From the NCBI RefSeq assembly GCF_042650645.1, contig NZ_JBHSBI010000011.1, forward strand, positions 186,001 through 250,000: 64,000 bases of DNA. Reading direction: 5' to 3'. Shown one piece after another: positions 32,614 through 40,942 of the stretch. The DNA is from Nonomuraea purpurea. Lineage in GTDB: Bacteria > Actinomycetota > Actinomycetes > Streptosporangiales > Streptosporangiaceae. The translations under genes were made by a program, and so were the position numbers. Within the stretch, counting starts at the first letter, position 1, and each line of letters starts with the position of its first letter. The notes under the pieces were generated by a model, which was given only the letters and a program-made list of their open reading frames with translations, searched no databases and was not told where the DNA came from.

Positions 32614-33810
32614 TCAGCCGTCGCCGACGGAGCCGTCGGCGTAGGTGACCGTGGGGATCGGCGGCGGGGGCGCGCCGGTGACGCCGGCGCACGTCATCGC
32701 GAGCGCGGCGGCGGCCGGGTCCTGGGTGGTCACGCAGGCCACCATCGAGGTCGAGGGCGCGTCGCCGGACGTGGCCGCGGCCTTCGCCAGGCGTTCGCGG
32801 TTCATGGTCACCGTGCAGGTGCGTGACCTCGGCCCCTCGTCGCAGCCGTACCAGAAGGGTGTGTTGTTCGGCCGGTAGTTGGGGTTGTTCTGGCCGCGCA
32901 TCGGGTTGGGGTCGGGGCCCGAGATCTTGGCGACGAGGCTGACGTGGTCGCCTTCGGCCAGGCGGAAGCGGCACTGGTGCGGGGTCGCGCCGGTCGTGGT
33001 GGCGCACTCGACCGGCGCGCCGGTGACCGCGACGCCCCAGCCCGTCATGAGGGCGACCACGAACTCGTGCTCCTTGGCCTTCTTGGTCGGCGTCGGCTCC
33101 GGCTCCGAGGGGAGTTGCACGGGCTTGGCCAGGCCGAAGTCGGGGATCACCAGCTCACGAAGGGCCACGTTCAACTCTTCAGGAGAGCGGACGAAGCGCG
33201 GCTCGGGCGCGCCGGTGGCGCCGGCCAACGCCTGGAGTTCGTCACGCTGCTCGTCGGGAACGTGGAACCCGACGAAACGGAACTCCAGCGTCAGTCCGGC
33301 GGCGGCCACGCGCTCGCGGATCGCCTTCATGGCGGCGCTCTGGTCGCGGGCGCAGCCGTCGGTGCCGTGGCTGGTCACCACGACGATGCGGTTACGGCGC
33401 AGACCTCGGAAGGGGTAGAAGCCGGAGAAGTCGTCGATGGTCGCGAGCACGCCGCTCTCCAGGGTGGCCTTGCCCGCCGACGACAACGTCCGCGCCGCCG
33501 AGGCGACCTGCGCGCCGCTCCCCGTGGCGCTGCTCACGAGTTCGGCCGTGTTGTCGGCGGCCCCGCAGCTGCCGCCGAACCTGCGCAACGAGACGGCGTC
33601 GCGGTCACCGGCGTTCCGCGCGGCCGATCCGACCGAGGAGGCGATCTCGCCGACGGCGACCTTGCTCTGCGAGGTGTCCACGAGGAACGCCGTGCGCTGC
33701 TCGGGAATGGCGAGATAGACGTAGTAAGCGATCCCGGCCAGGACGAGCAGGAGCACGACGACCACGACCGCCGTCCTGCGGGACTTGCGGGGCTTGGCCG
33801 TCGTGGTCAT
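32614..33810 (-). CDS. Membrane-anchored vWA-like protein with intact DxSxS motif
   Basis: This 398-residue protein has one N-terminal membrane helix (residues 14-35) after a basic cytoplasmic tip, so the rest is outside the cell. The outer part starts with a von Willebrand A-like fold: FLVDTSQS gives the metal-site D45-x-S47-x-S49, and RIVVVTSHGTDGC supplies the later Asp. Cysteines in RFGGSCGAADN and TDGCARDQ are shared with the paralogue encoded next to it and could form a disulfide. A Pro-rich linker (PSEPEPTPTKK, about 235) leads to a C-terminal domain with four more cysteines (ECATTT, HQCRF, YGCDEG, RTCTV). Last gene of a three-gene cassette; overlaps its neighbour by four bases. The function is unknown. 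Confidence 0.78.
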   Translation of the reverse strand: MTTTAKPRKSRRTAVVVVVLLLVLAGIAYYVYLAIPEQRTAFLVDTSQSKVAVGEIASSVGSAARNAGDRDAVSLRRFGGSCGAADNTAELVSSATGSGAQVASAARTLSSAGKATLESGVLATIDDFSGFYPFRGLRRNRIVVVTSHGTDGCARDQSAAMKAIRERVAAAGLTLEFRFVGFHVPDEQRDELQALAGATGAPEPRFVRSPEELNVALRELVIPDFGLAKPVQLPSEPEPTPTKKAKEHEFVVALMTGWGVAVTGAPVECATTTGATPHQCRFRLAEGDHVSLVAKISGPDPNPMRGQNNPNYRPNNTPFWYGCDEGPRSRTCTVTMNRERLAKAAATSGDAPSTSMVACVTTQDPAAAALAMTCAGVTGAPPPPIPTVTYADGSVGDG

Positions 33811-34988
33811 GAGCTGCTCGCCGGGGCCGTGGCGCGCAGCGCCGTGAGTGCGTCGTTCATGCGCCTGACCTTGTCGTTGTAGTCCGTGGTGGCTCTTTCG
33901 AGCGGGGCGAGCGTGGGCGGCGAGCCTGAGCGCGCGGCGTCCAGCACCCGCAGGGCGCCGTCGAGCAGGCGCTTCTGGTGAGTGCGCAGGTCAGCGGCCC
34001 GCGTGTGGAGGTCGCGGGCGGCGGGGGTCTTGGCGCGGCCCGCGAGGTCGTCCAGTTCGGTGTCGACGTCGGCCGTTCCCGCCTGGTTGAGCTCGCGTGC
34101 GGCGACGTCCTGCCTGCCGTCCCGGACGGCTTTCAGCGCGGTCTCGATCCTGGCGACGTTGGCGTTGAGCGTGTTGATGGTGCGCGTAGCGTTGTCCAGC
34201 ACGGGCTCGACGTTGGCGAACCAGTCGAGGGCGGCGTCCAGCTGCGCCCGCGTGCTCGCGTACAGCGGCGCCGGGGCGCCGGAGGCGGCCGCGATGCCCT
34301 CCAGCCCTCCGCGCCGGCCTCGGGGAACCTGGTAGCCGACCACGCGGAACTGGATGCTCAGCCCCGCCGACGCGACCCGCTCGCGGATCTCGCGCTCCAC
34401 GAAGGCGGTGTCGGTGTCGCAGGCGTCGGCGCCGTGGTTACTGATCACGATGACGCGGTTGACCTGCTTGGCGCGCTGCGCGAAGGGCGTGGTGAAATCC
34501 TCGACCGCCGCGACGATGCCGCGCAGCAGCGTGTTCTCGCCCCCGGCCCGTACTTTGCCCGCCGCCGCCTCGATCTCCCGCCGGTTGCCGGTGCCGAAGG
34601 ACACGAGCTGCGCCGTGTTGTCCTCCGCGCCGCACCGGCCGCCGAAGCTGCGCAGCGCCAGCGCGTCCCGGTCGCCGGCGGAGCCCATGACGGTCATGAG
34701 CGACTTGGCGATGTCGGCCGGGGCGGTGGTCGCGTCGATCAGGAACTGCGTCTTGTACGTCGGCGCGTACTGCGGAAGGACCACGCCCACGACGAACCAG
34801 GCCACGCCCGCCACCATCGACCCGACGATCAACGTGACCAGCGAGACGGTGAGGCTGCGGGGCAGGTTGACGACGGTGACGTACAGGTCGCGTGCCGCCT
34901 GGTAGATCCGCGCCCAGCCGGAGGCCCTGGCTTCCAGCTTCAGTTCCGTCCGCGGCTCGTCCCTCGGCGCGTTGGAGGGTGCGGTCAT
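33807..34988 (-). CDS. Membrane-anchored vWA-like paralogue with degenerate metal site
   Basis: This 393-residue protein has a cytoplasmic N-terminus of about 44 residues, a membrane helix (about 45-71), then an extracytoplasmic vWA-like domain. It aligns with the neighbouring protein over FLIDATTAPAD (D85 kept, following Ser/Ser changed to Thr/Ala), GDRDALALRSFGGRCGAEDNTAQLVS and RVIVISNHGADACDTD. The C-terminal third (about 275-390) is helical and probably coiled-coil (RTINTLNANVARIETALKAVRDG), unlike the paralogue. One partner with an intact metal site and one without suggests a heteromeric surface complex. It overlaps both neighbours by four bases (ATGA). The start at 34988 is set by that overlap. 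Confidence 0.78.
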   Translation of the reverse strand: MTAPSNAPRDEPRTELKLEARASGWARIYQAARDLYVTVVNLPRSLTVSLVTLIVGSMVAGVAWFVVGVVLPQYAPTYKTQFLIDATTAPADIAKSLMTVMGSAGDRDALALRSFGGRCGAEDNTAQLVSFGTGNRREIEAAAGKVRAGGENTLLRGIVAAVEDFTTPFAQRAKQVNRVIVISNHGADACDTDTAFVEREIRERVASAGLSIQFRVVGYQVPRGRRGGLEGIAAASGAPAPLYASTRAQLDAALDWFANVEPVLDNATRTINTLNANVARIETALKAVRDGRQDVAARELNQAGTADVDTELDDLAGRAKTPAARDLHTRAADLRTHQKRLLDGALRVLDAARSGSPPTLAPLERATTDYNDKVRRMNDALTALRATAPASSS

Positions 34989-35380
34989 CGCCCGCGGACG
35001 TTGATGTCCCCGCCCGACTGGAACAGCCTGGCACGGCCCGACGCGTTGGCGATCATGACGGTGGGAGCGCCGCCGGTCGGCGGGGTGAGCCCGTCCACGA
35101 TGCGACGCAGCTCTTCCGCCGCCTTCGGATCGGCCGCGATCAGACGCCCAAGGCGACGGCGCCACTCCACGGCCAGTTCCTCCTCCGTCTGCCGATCCTC
35201 GGCCTTCCGCGCGGCCAGCACCTCCGCGCGCACCTCTTCGAGGTCCGCCTCGATCGCGGGCACCCGCTCGGGGTGTGCCTTGCGCCAGAGCGCGGCAATG
35301 GCTGTCCGCGCGTCGTTCCACCCCTCGGAGGCCATCGCCCCCACCACCGCCGAGCCGGCGGCCACCATGAACGGATCCAC
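34985..35380 (-). CDS. Small helical protein with C-terminal amyloid-signalling-like motif
   Basis: This 131-residue protein heads the cassette. Residues 1-30 are hydrophobic and Ala-rich (DPFMVAAGSAVVGAMASEGW). Residues 40-95 are charged and helical, and the last 20 residues read ASGRARLFQSGGDINVRG. That ending has the form of short C- or N-terminal motifs (G-x-x-x-x-x-Q-x-G-x-x) found in actinobacterial adaptor and NLR-linked proteins and proposed to form amyloid or RHIM-like assemblies. The comparison is from memory and is inference. The GTG at 35380 was chosen because related proteins start M-D-P; ATG 35368 is the alternative. The frame runs further upstream into the LysR remnant, which is unrelated. 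Confidence 0.68.
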   Translation of the reverse strand: MDPFMVAAGSAVVGAMASEGWNDARTAIAALWRKAHPERVPAIEADLEEVRAEVLAARKAEDRQTEEELAVEWRRRLGRLIAADPKAAEELRRIVDGLTPPTGGAPTVMIANASGRARLFQSGGDINVRGR

Positions 35381-35425
35381 GTCCTCAGCATCGGGTCGCC
35401 GTGCGGCACCTGTCGAAGTCCCATT

Positions 35426-35443
35426 GCCAATACGCCTATTGGC
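35426..35443. promoter_or_regulatory. Inverted repeat upstream of the vWA cassette
   Basis: GCCAAT (35426-35431) and ATTGGC (35438-35443) flank a 6-base spacer in the short gap between the LysR remnant and the first cassette gene. A possible operator or promoter element; no clear -35/-10 pair is seen. Confidence 0.35.
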
Positions 35444-35448
35444 CACGC

Positions 35449-36148
35449 CTATCGGCGCAGGAACGCGACCTCGCCGGCGGTGCGCGCGGCAAGCCGGCAG
35501 AACGCCTCGGCCAGCCCGCCGTTGTCGTGAATCCGCCGTACCGCGACGACCGTCGCCGAGGACAGGCCGGTGACCTCGACCATGCGGATGCCCGAAGGCA
35601 GTGGGGTGTCCTTGTAGTTGTAGGGGCCCGGGCAGAGCACGCGGTTCATGCGTACGGCGATCAGCAGCTCGTCGGGGGTGCCGCCAGGCTCGCCGGACAG
35701 GCGGGGCCCCTCTCCATGGCGCTGCTCGTGCATGTGCCACCAGCGCATGACCCGCTCGGGCACGGCCCACCTGCCGCCAGCTCGTCCGCACCCTCGGATA
35801 CGCCGCGGCGAAGGCGCTGAGCACCGAGAAATGCAGTTCGTCAGGGAGAGGTAAGGAGACCCCGACCCGAAAGGCGCCCTCCTCTGCCCCCGCCACGTGC
35901 CTGGCCGTCCTGGCCGCCTCCTCCACCGCGTTCAGCACGGTCTTGATCCGGTCGTAGAACGCTTCGCCCGCGGCGGTGAGCCGGGTGCCCGCCGGATCGC
36001 GGACGAGCAGCGTCGCGCCCACCCGCTGCTCCAGCTCCCGCACCTGCTGGCTCAGTGTGGGTTGCGACACGTGCAGACGGACCGCCGCCCGGGTGAAGCT
36101 CCCCTCCTCGGCCACCGCTACGAAATAGCGAAAATGCCTTAGCTCCAT
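35449..36148 (-). pseudogene. LysR-family regulator, pseudogene with internal deletion
   Basis: The N-terminal part (36148 down to about 35770) is a complete LysR helix-turn-helix and linker: MELRHFRYFVAVAEEGSFTR, then VSQPTLSQQVRELEQRVGATLLVRD. It runs to AFAAAYPRVRTSWRQVG. At that point the sequence jumps to another frame, where 35763-35449 encodes PERVMRWWHMHEQRHG, then GTPDELLIAVRMNRVLC, then VTGLSSATVVAVRR, a LysR effector-domain C-terminus. The parts add up to about 230 residues against about 300 in the family. A deletion of roughly 70 codons with a frame change has therefore removed the centre of the effector domain. The DNA-binding half could still be translated. Confidence 0.8.
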
Positions 36149-36611
36149 GAACGCCCCCTCCCTTGCTCCATCGTCCGATATCGGAGCCGAGCGTGGGAGT
36201 CATTCTTTATATACGGTGCTTTGTCATAAAAAGCCGACTTTCTCATTGCCAGGCCGCGCCACCCGCCGACCTGGCGACGCCCTGTCCGGCAGCCTGCTTG
36301 AACGCCCTCGCCACGAGTTCGCCCACCGGATCGAGGGCGGCCAGCAGCGAGACGAGCGCCACCATGCGGGCGCCGGGTTCGCCACGGCCGGCGCGGCCCG
36401 TAATCGGTCGTGAAGCGCCGCCCTCGGCTCCGGGTCGGCCTCCGGGAACGCACGCGCACCCGTCCCTCGCTGCCTTCATGGCGGGTGAACAGCGGGTGGT
36501 TTCTTCACCAAGTCGGTTGACGTCCGGGGTCGCCCGCAGGAAGAGTCGGTGGGTCGTCCGCGTGGTCCGGCTGGGTTTACTCTAAGCGTTCACTCAGGTT
36601 GACCCCATAGC
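36149..36611. other. Gap without a supported gene
   Basis: These 463 bases separate the LysR remnant from the acyltransferase gene. The first 90 bases are AT-richer and may hold the old LysR promoter. Reading frames on both strands (for example 36163-36585 plus, 36243-36479 minus) show no recognisable protein, although the minus-strand frame contains a short helical stretch that could be gene debris. Confidence 0.5.
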
Positions 36612-37922
36612 GTGACAAATATGTCTATCCACCTGGCCGCACGGGAAGGCGGCGGGCCGCAGGCCGAGGTTCCAAGGCAGGCGTCCGCGCCTGCCGGCCG
36701 ACATACCTGGCTGGACGCCCTGCGTGGCGTCGCGGTGCTCGCCGTGCTGTTCGAGCACCTGCTGGATCCGCTCTTCCCCGAGGTCCGCACAAGCGTCAGC
36801 CCATGGTTCGACTTCGGCCAGTACGGCGTCATGGTGTTCTTCATCGTCAGCGGCTACGTGGTCCCCGCCTCACTCGAACGGCGCGGCAGCGTCTCCGGCT
36901 TCTGGATCAGCCGCCTGTTCCGCATCTATCCCCTGTGGATCGTGGTGGCGATCACCGCCACCGTGTTCGGGCTCGTTCAGGTGTACCTGACGCTGCCCGG
37001 CCAGTTGAGCGACAACCCCGTCGTGTCGGGCATCGCCCATCTGACGATGCTCCAGGACTTCCTTCAGGTGGTCAGCGTCGTCAACGTGTTCTGGACGCTG
37101 TCGTACGAGATGATCTTCTACCTGCTGGTGACCGCGATCTTCGTTCTGTGGCCGCGCCGCGTGAGCACCACCGGGACGCTCACCTTGGCGATGGCGGGTG
37201 TGCTGGTGGGCGGTGCGCTTCCGGCCGGCGCCCTGTCGCGTGCGTTCGGCGGTGACGTCGTCGTGCTGGTCACGACCGTCGTGCTGGTCGCAGGGCTGGC
37301 TGCCATCCTCCTCGGCGGTCATCGGGTACGGCTGTGCGGCGCGGCCGCCGTGGCCGTCCTGGCGATCGTGTTGCTTGCGGTCAACAGCCGGATAGGCGCG
37401 TGGCAAAGTCTTGCCATCCTGTCCACCATGTTCGCCGGGACGGCGCTCTACCGGCTGGACCAGGGGCAGCTCCGCCGGAGGACGGCGAGCTGGATGATCG
37501 GCCTGGTGCCCGTCGTGTCGATCGGCGCCGCGATCTGGTTCGGCCCCGGCTGGGGCATGTCCGAGGAGCAGGCGCTGGCGTTCAGGTGGAGCTGGTCGGC
37601 CGCCGTGGCGCTGGCCTGGCTGACCTTCGTGGCCGGCCGCCTGCTGCGTTCAGCCGCCATGCCGGGCTTCCTCGTACGCCTCGGGCTGATCAGCTACTCC
37701 GTCTATCTGCTGCACCCCCTCGCGATCCAGGTCCTGCGCCGGATAGTCCCCGACCCCGCCTTGGTCTCCCTTCCCGCGCGAATCGCGTGGTACGCGGCGC
37801 TGCTGGCCGTGGTGGTCGCCTCCTCCGCCCTGACCTACCGGTTCATCGAGCGGCCGGCCCAGGACCTCGGCCGCCGCCTGGCTCGCTCGGTCTCTCGAAG
37901 CCGGCGCGAGGCAACCGTCTGA
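36612..37922 (+). CDS. Acyltransferase family 3 membrane protein
   Basis: This 436-residue membrane O-acyltransferase belongs to the Acyl_transf_3/OafA-like family, with about ten helices. WLDALRGVAVLAVLFEHLLDP contains the family's R-G-x-A and catalytic-type histidine (FEH). FWISRLFRIYPLWIVV is the second conserved motif (R-x-x-R-I-x-P), and the C-terminal helix run LISYSVYLLHPLAIQVLRRIV carries the late S-x-x-x-Y-L-x-H signature. Such enzymes acetylate or succinylate extracellular polysaccharides. Located at the head of the exopolysaccharide locus, it probably decorates that polymer. The GTG at 36612 is listed; ATG 36621 is equally plausible. Confidence 0.88.
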   Translation: MTNMSIHLAAREGGGPQAEVPRQASAPAGRHTWLDALRGVAVLAVLFEHLLDPLFPEVRTSVSPWFDFGQYGVMVFFIVSGYVVPASLERRGSVSGFWISRLFRIYPLWIVVAITATVFGLVQVYLTLPGQLSDNPVVSGIAHLTMLQDFLQVVSVVNVFWTLSYEMIFYLLVTAIFVLWPRRVSTTGTLTLAMAGVLVGGALPAGALSRAFGGDVVVLVTTVVLVAGLAAILLGGHRVRLCGAAAVAVLAIVLLAVNSRIGAWQSLAILSTMFAGTALYRLDQGQLRRRTASWMIGLVPVVSIGAAIWFGPGWGMSEEQALAFRWSWSAAVALAWLTFVAGRLLRSAAMPGFLVRLGLISYSVYLLHPLAIQVLRRIVPDPALVSLPARIAWYAALLAVVVASSALTYRFIERPAQDLGRRLARSVSRSRREATV

Positions 37923-37939
37923 CCCGAATCGTTCCGGAC

Positions 37940-37962
37940 GGGCGATCTGCGCATGATCGCCC
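37940..37962 (+). terminator. Terminator-like stem after the acyltransferase gene
   Basis: GGGCGATC (37940-37947) and GATCGCCC (37955-37962) form a perfect 8-base stem with a 7-base loop, starting 18 bases after the stop codon. Confidence 0.6.
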
Positions 37963-38115
37963 CCGGGTCGAACCGGCCCCCGATGCGACGATCGTCCCCG
38001 GGACGCGATCGGCCTTATGGAGATCGTGCCCAATTGCGGCTTCCTGCGCTCCGCACCCGAATCCGAACCCAAACCCGGGAACGGCATTCACATCACCAAT
38101 GACCGACCAATGAAA

Positions 38116-38135
38116 TCTTGCGTGGCCACGCAAGA
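38116..38135. promoter_or_regulatory. 20-bp perfect palindrome upstream of the exopolysaccharide operon
   Basis: TCTTGCGTGGCCACGCAAGA is a perfect dyad with no spacer, about 200 bases before the first exopolysaccharide gene. Its symmetry and length suit a dimeric repressor site (LacI-like sites have a similar form). No matching regulator gene is adjacent. It could also fold as an RNA stem. Confidence 0.5.
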
Positions 38136-38333
38136 CTTCAACCCTGCATGTTCTCGATTTCCGTAGGACGCACAGCTACGATCAAGGTTTCGTTGGGGTA
38201 GTTGTTCGCGTATTACGTAGGAATAGCGCCGCCTTACGTCTATACAGAGAAAAATTGCCGGAAAGGTGACTATCGACTGTTTAGATGGGCCAGATCAGCG
38301 CGTCTGGTCAAACTAGCTCTATCCGGAGAAACA

Positions 38334-39683
38334 GTGGCTGTAAGTGTTAGGGACGACCGCCAGGTCAGCAGGCGGTCAGGTCACCAGGGGTCGAGACTCT
38401 GGGGGGCGGTCCAGCCCTTCAGCCTGGTCGGCGTCGACCTCATGTGCATGACGTTCACTGCGGCCAGTGCTGGACAGGAAATACCGCGAATCGGGCTCGC
38501 AGCGGTCCTGGTCGTCGCGGTCAACGGCCTCGGCCGCGTGTACACCCCACGAGTCCTGCCTTCCAGCCTGGATCGCGGGTTCTGGCTCGCCGGGTCCGGC
38601 CTCGTGGCCGCGCTCGCCGCGTTCTGGGAAGCGGCGTCGCTCGCCGTGGTCGCGCTGAGCGCGGTGTTGTTCACCTTTCTCGCCGTATGCTGCAGGAGCG
38701 TCCTCTACTACGCGCTGCGCAGGGCACGCCGGCGCGGACGAGCGGCGCCCGCGCTGGTGATCAGCGCCTGCGCCCACGGCCGCGAACTGGCCACGAACCT
38801 GCTCAGCTATCCCGAGTACGGCCTGCTTCCCTTGGGCTTTCTCGACGAGGCCGACGACGAGCAGTTGTTCCTGCCCGTTCTGGGCCGCGTCGAAGACGTC
38901 GCCCACGTCGTCCAGTCACACGGGGTGCGCGCGGTGGTCATCACCGGGCAGGGGCAGCAGTCGGTCGCGAGAACGGCGCGGGCGCTGGGCTGCGAGGTGT
39001 TCCTCGCACCCGACCTGGGCGAGGTGATCGTCGACTTCGTCACGCTGCGCGAGCACGTCCGCAGCTTCCCGCTCCTGCGGATGCGCCCCGAGGCGCAGAG
39101 CAGGATCTCCTGGCCGTTGAAGCGGGCGCTCGACATCTCGGTCGCGCTGACCGGCCTCGTCCTCACCGCCCCGATCCTGGCGATCTGCGCGATGCTGATC
39201 CGCCACGAGGTCGGCTCGGGGGCGCTGTTCAGGCAGCGCCGCGTGGGCTACCTGGGCCAGTCGATCGAGGTGATCAAAATCAGGACGCTGAAGCCCGCCG
39301 ACGCGCACGAGTCCGCGACCTTGTGGAGCATCGCCCACGACAACCGGGTCGGCCCGGTCGGCAGGCTGCTGCGCAAGACGTCGCTCGACGAGCTTCCGCA
39401 GTTTTGGAACGTTCTCAAGGGCGGCATGAGCATCGTCGGCCCGCGCCCGGAACGCCCGCACTTCGTGAAGAAGTTCTCCAGGACCATTCCCGGCTACGCC
39501 CTGCGGCACCGCATGCCGATCGGGATCACCGGCTGGGCCCAGATCCACGGGCTGCGCGGCGACACCTCGATACAGGACCGCGCCCGCTTCGACAACCACT
39601 ACATCGACGACTGGACTCTTCGGACGGACCTCAAGATCATGTTGCGGACGTTGGGGGCGCTGCTCCGGCTGGGCGGCAGATAG
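38334..39683 (+). CDS. Polyprenyl-phosphate sugar-phosphate transferase (initiating phosphoglycosyltransferase, WbaP/WcaJ type)
   Basis: This enzyme starts the polysaccharide by placing a sugar-1-phosphate on undecaprenyl phosphate (449 aa). The N-terminal half has four or five membrane helices and a CoA-binding-like domain (APALVISACAHGRELATNLLSYPEYGLLPLGFLDE). The catalytic C-terminal half begins KRALDISVALTGLVLTAPILAICAMLIR, continues GALFRQRRVGYLGQSIEVIKIRTL and KTSLDELPQFWNVLKGGMSIVGPRPERP (the catalytic D-E pair), and ends GITGWAQIHGLRGDTSIQDR. The GTG at 38334 has GGAG five bases upstream; the ORF is open 44 codons further but that part reads as leader sequence. First gene of the compact 38.3-47.1 kb operon. 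Confidence 0.93.
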   Translation: MAVSVRDDRQVSRRSGHQGSRLWGAVQPFSLVGVDLMCMTFTAASAGQEIPRIGLAAVLVVAVNGLGRVYTPRVLPSSLDRGFWLAGSGLVAALAAFWEAASLAVVALSAVLFTFLAVCCRSVLYYALRRARRRGRAAPALVISACAHGRELATNLLSYPEYGLLPLGFLDEADDEQLFLPVLGRVEDVAHVVQSHGVRAVVITGQGQQSVARTARALGCEVFLAPDLGEVIVDFVTLREHVRSFPLLRMRPEAQSRISWPLKRALDISVALTGLVLTAPILAICAMLIRHEVGSGALFRQRRVGYLGQSIEVIKIRTLKPADAHESATLWSIAHDNRVGPVGRLLRKTSLDELPQFWNVLKGGMSIVGPRPERPHFVKKFSRTIPGYALRHRMPIGITGWAQIHGLRGDTSIQDRARFDNHYIDDWTLRTDLKIMLRTLGALLRLGGR

Positions 39684-39685
39684 AC

Positions 39686-40942
39686 ATGCGCGTACTGAAT
39701 CCGCGGCCCAGCCTGGCGGCCGCCCTCACGGTGCTGCTCTCCTGCGTTCCTTCGGTACGTGGGGACCTGTCGGCCGCAGTGCAGGTGACGGCCGCCGACC
39801 TCGCCTCGGTCGTGCTGGTCGCGATCGCCGTCCTGATCGTCAAGCCGGCCACGCTGCCCGCCCGCGTCCTGGTGCTCGCGCCTGTCGCGGGCGCGGTCGC
39901 CATCGCGACGCTGGCCTCGCCTGACGCGCTGGTCAGCCTGCCGGGCTACGTCAGGTACGTCCAGGTGTTCGTGCTCGTTCCGCTGGCCGTCCTGGCGACG
40001 GTGCGCGACCGTACCGACATCCTGATCGTGGGTGGGTCGCTCGTCGGGGTGGCGGCGCTGCAGGGACTGGTCGGCTGCGTTCAGGTGCTCACCGGCAACG
40101 GCGCGTCCTACGCGGGCGAGCCGGTACGGGCCGTCGGCACGTTCGGCGCGCTCGACGTCATGGGCATGGCGAACGTCGTCGGCTACGGAACGATCATCCT
40201 GCTGAGCGTCGGCCTGGCCCTGCGGGGGCGGGCCCGTGCCGCCGCGCTCGGAGGCGCCGCCCTGCTCTGCGTCCCGCTCGCCCTGTCGCTCAGCCGCGGC
40301 GCCTGGCTCGCGCTGCTCGGCGCGTCACTGGCCGTGCTGTTCCTGCGCAACCGCGCGCTCGCCGCCCGGGTGGTCCTGCTCGGCGCCGTCGCGGCCGTCG
40401 CGCTGGCCCTCGGCCCTGGCACGGGGTCGGACCTGCTGGAGCGGCGGGTGACCTCGATCACCTCCGCCGCCACGCAGCCCGATCAGTCGGTGAACGACCG
40501 GTACCACCTGTGGCTCGCTGCCACGAACATGTGGCTGGACCGTCCGCTGACCGGGGTCGGCCCGCGCAGGTTCGCGCGGTTGCGCGACACGTACGCGCCC
40601 ATCGGCCTGTCGACCGGCAGCGACACCGACGACCCGGTCAACGGCTACCGGCGCCAGCCGCTGCTTTCCCCGCACAACATGTACCTGCTGACGCTGAGCG
40701 AGCAGGGCCTGCTCGGGCTGGCGGCTTTTGGAACGTTCCTGGCGTGCATGGCCCGGTGGGCCGTGCGGGGCCGCACGCTGACCGCGGTCGGGCTGCTGAC
40801 CTGGCAGATCATCGCCTTCGCCTACGGCGACATCGGCGGCCCCGCGACGCCGGTCATGTCCGTCGTCCTGGGGCTGGTGCTGACGCTGGTCGCCCGGCCC
40901 GAAGTGCTGGCGCCCACCCCCCTCCGGGGAGCGCTGCGATGA
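39686..40942 (+). CDS. O-antigen ligase/Wzy-like polymerase
   Basis: This 418-residue membrane protein has about 11-12 helices. The signature region NDRYHLWLAATNMWLDRPLTGVGPRRFARLRDTYAP is followed by SPHNMYLLTLSEQGLLGLAAF, the large periplasmic loop and the following H-N-x-x-L helix of the Wzy/WaaL family. Together with the flippase and Wzz-like genes it implies a Wzx/Wzy-type pathway in which repeat units are flipped and polymerised outside the membrane. It starts two bases after the preceding stop and overlaps the flippase gene by four bases (ATGA). Confidence 0.87.
   Translation: MRVLNPRPSLAAALTVLLSCVPSVRGDLSAAVQVTAADLASVVLVAIAVLIVKPATLPARVLVLAPVAGAVAIATLASPDALVSLPGYVRYVQVFVLVPLAVLATVRDRTDILIVGGSLVGVAALQGLVGCVQVLTGNGASYAGEPVRAVGTFGALDVMGMANVVGYGTIILLSVGLALRGRARAAALGGAALLCVPLALSLSRGAWLALLGASLAVLFLRNRALAARVVLLGAVAAVALALGPGTGSDLLERRVTSITSAATQPDQSVNDRYHLWLAATNMWLDRPLTGVGPRRFARLRDTYAPIGLSTGSDTDDPVNGYRRQPLLSPHNMYLLTLSEQGLLGLAAFGTFLACMARWAVRGRTLTAVGLLTWQIIAFAYGDIGGPATPVMSVVLGLVLTLVARPEVLAPTPLRGALR

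Larger units (their letters stand above)
37923..38333. other. Regulatory gap before the exopolysaccharide genes
   Basis: These 411 bases hold a terminator-like stem (37940-37962) and short C/A-rich repeats (about 38054-38078). A 20-base perfect palindrome lies at 38116-38135. The AT-richer leader (38190-38333) contains several -10-like stretches but no unambiguous promoter. The reading frame of the next gene is open through part of the leader, which looks non-coding. Confidence 0.5.

Noticed and set aside
36163..36585. 140-codon frame in the gap before the acyltransferase
   Set aside because: No ribosome-binding site, no recognisable motif and Arg/Pro/Ser-rich product; treated as non-coding.
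38054..38078. Short CCGAAT/CCGAAC/CCAAAC repeats
   Set aside because: Only three imperfect units without spacers. This is not a CRISPR array or a recognisable repeat family.
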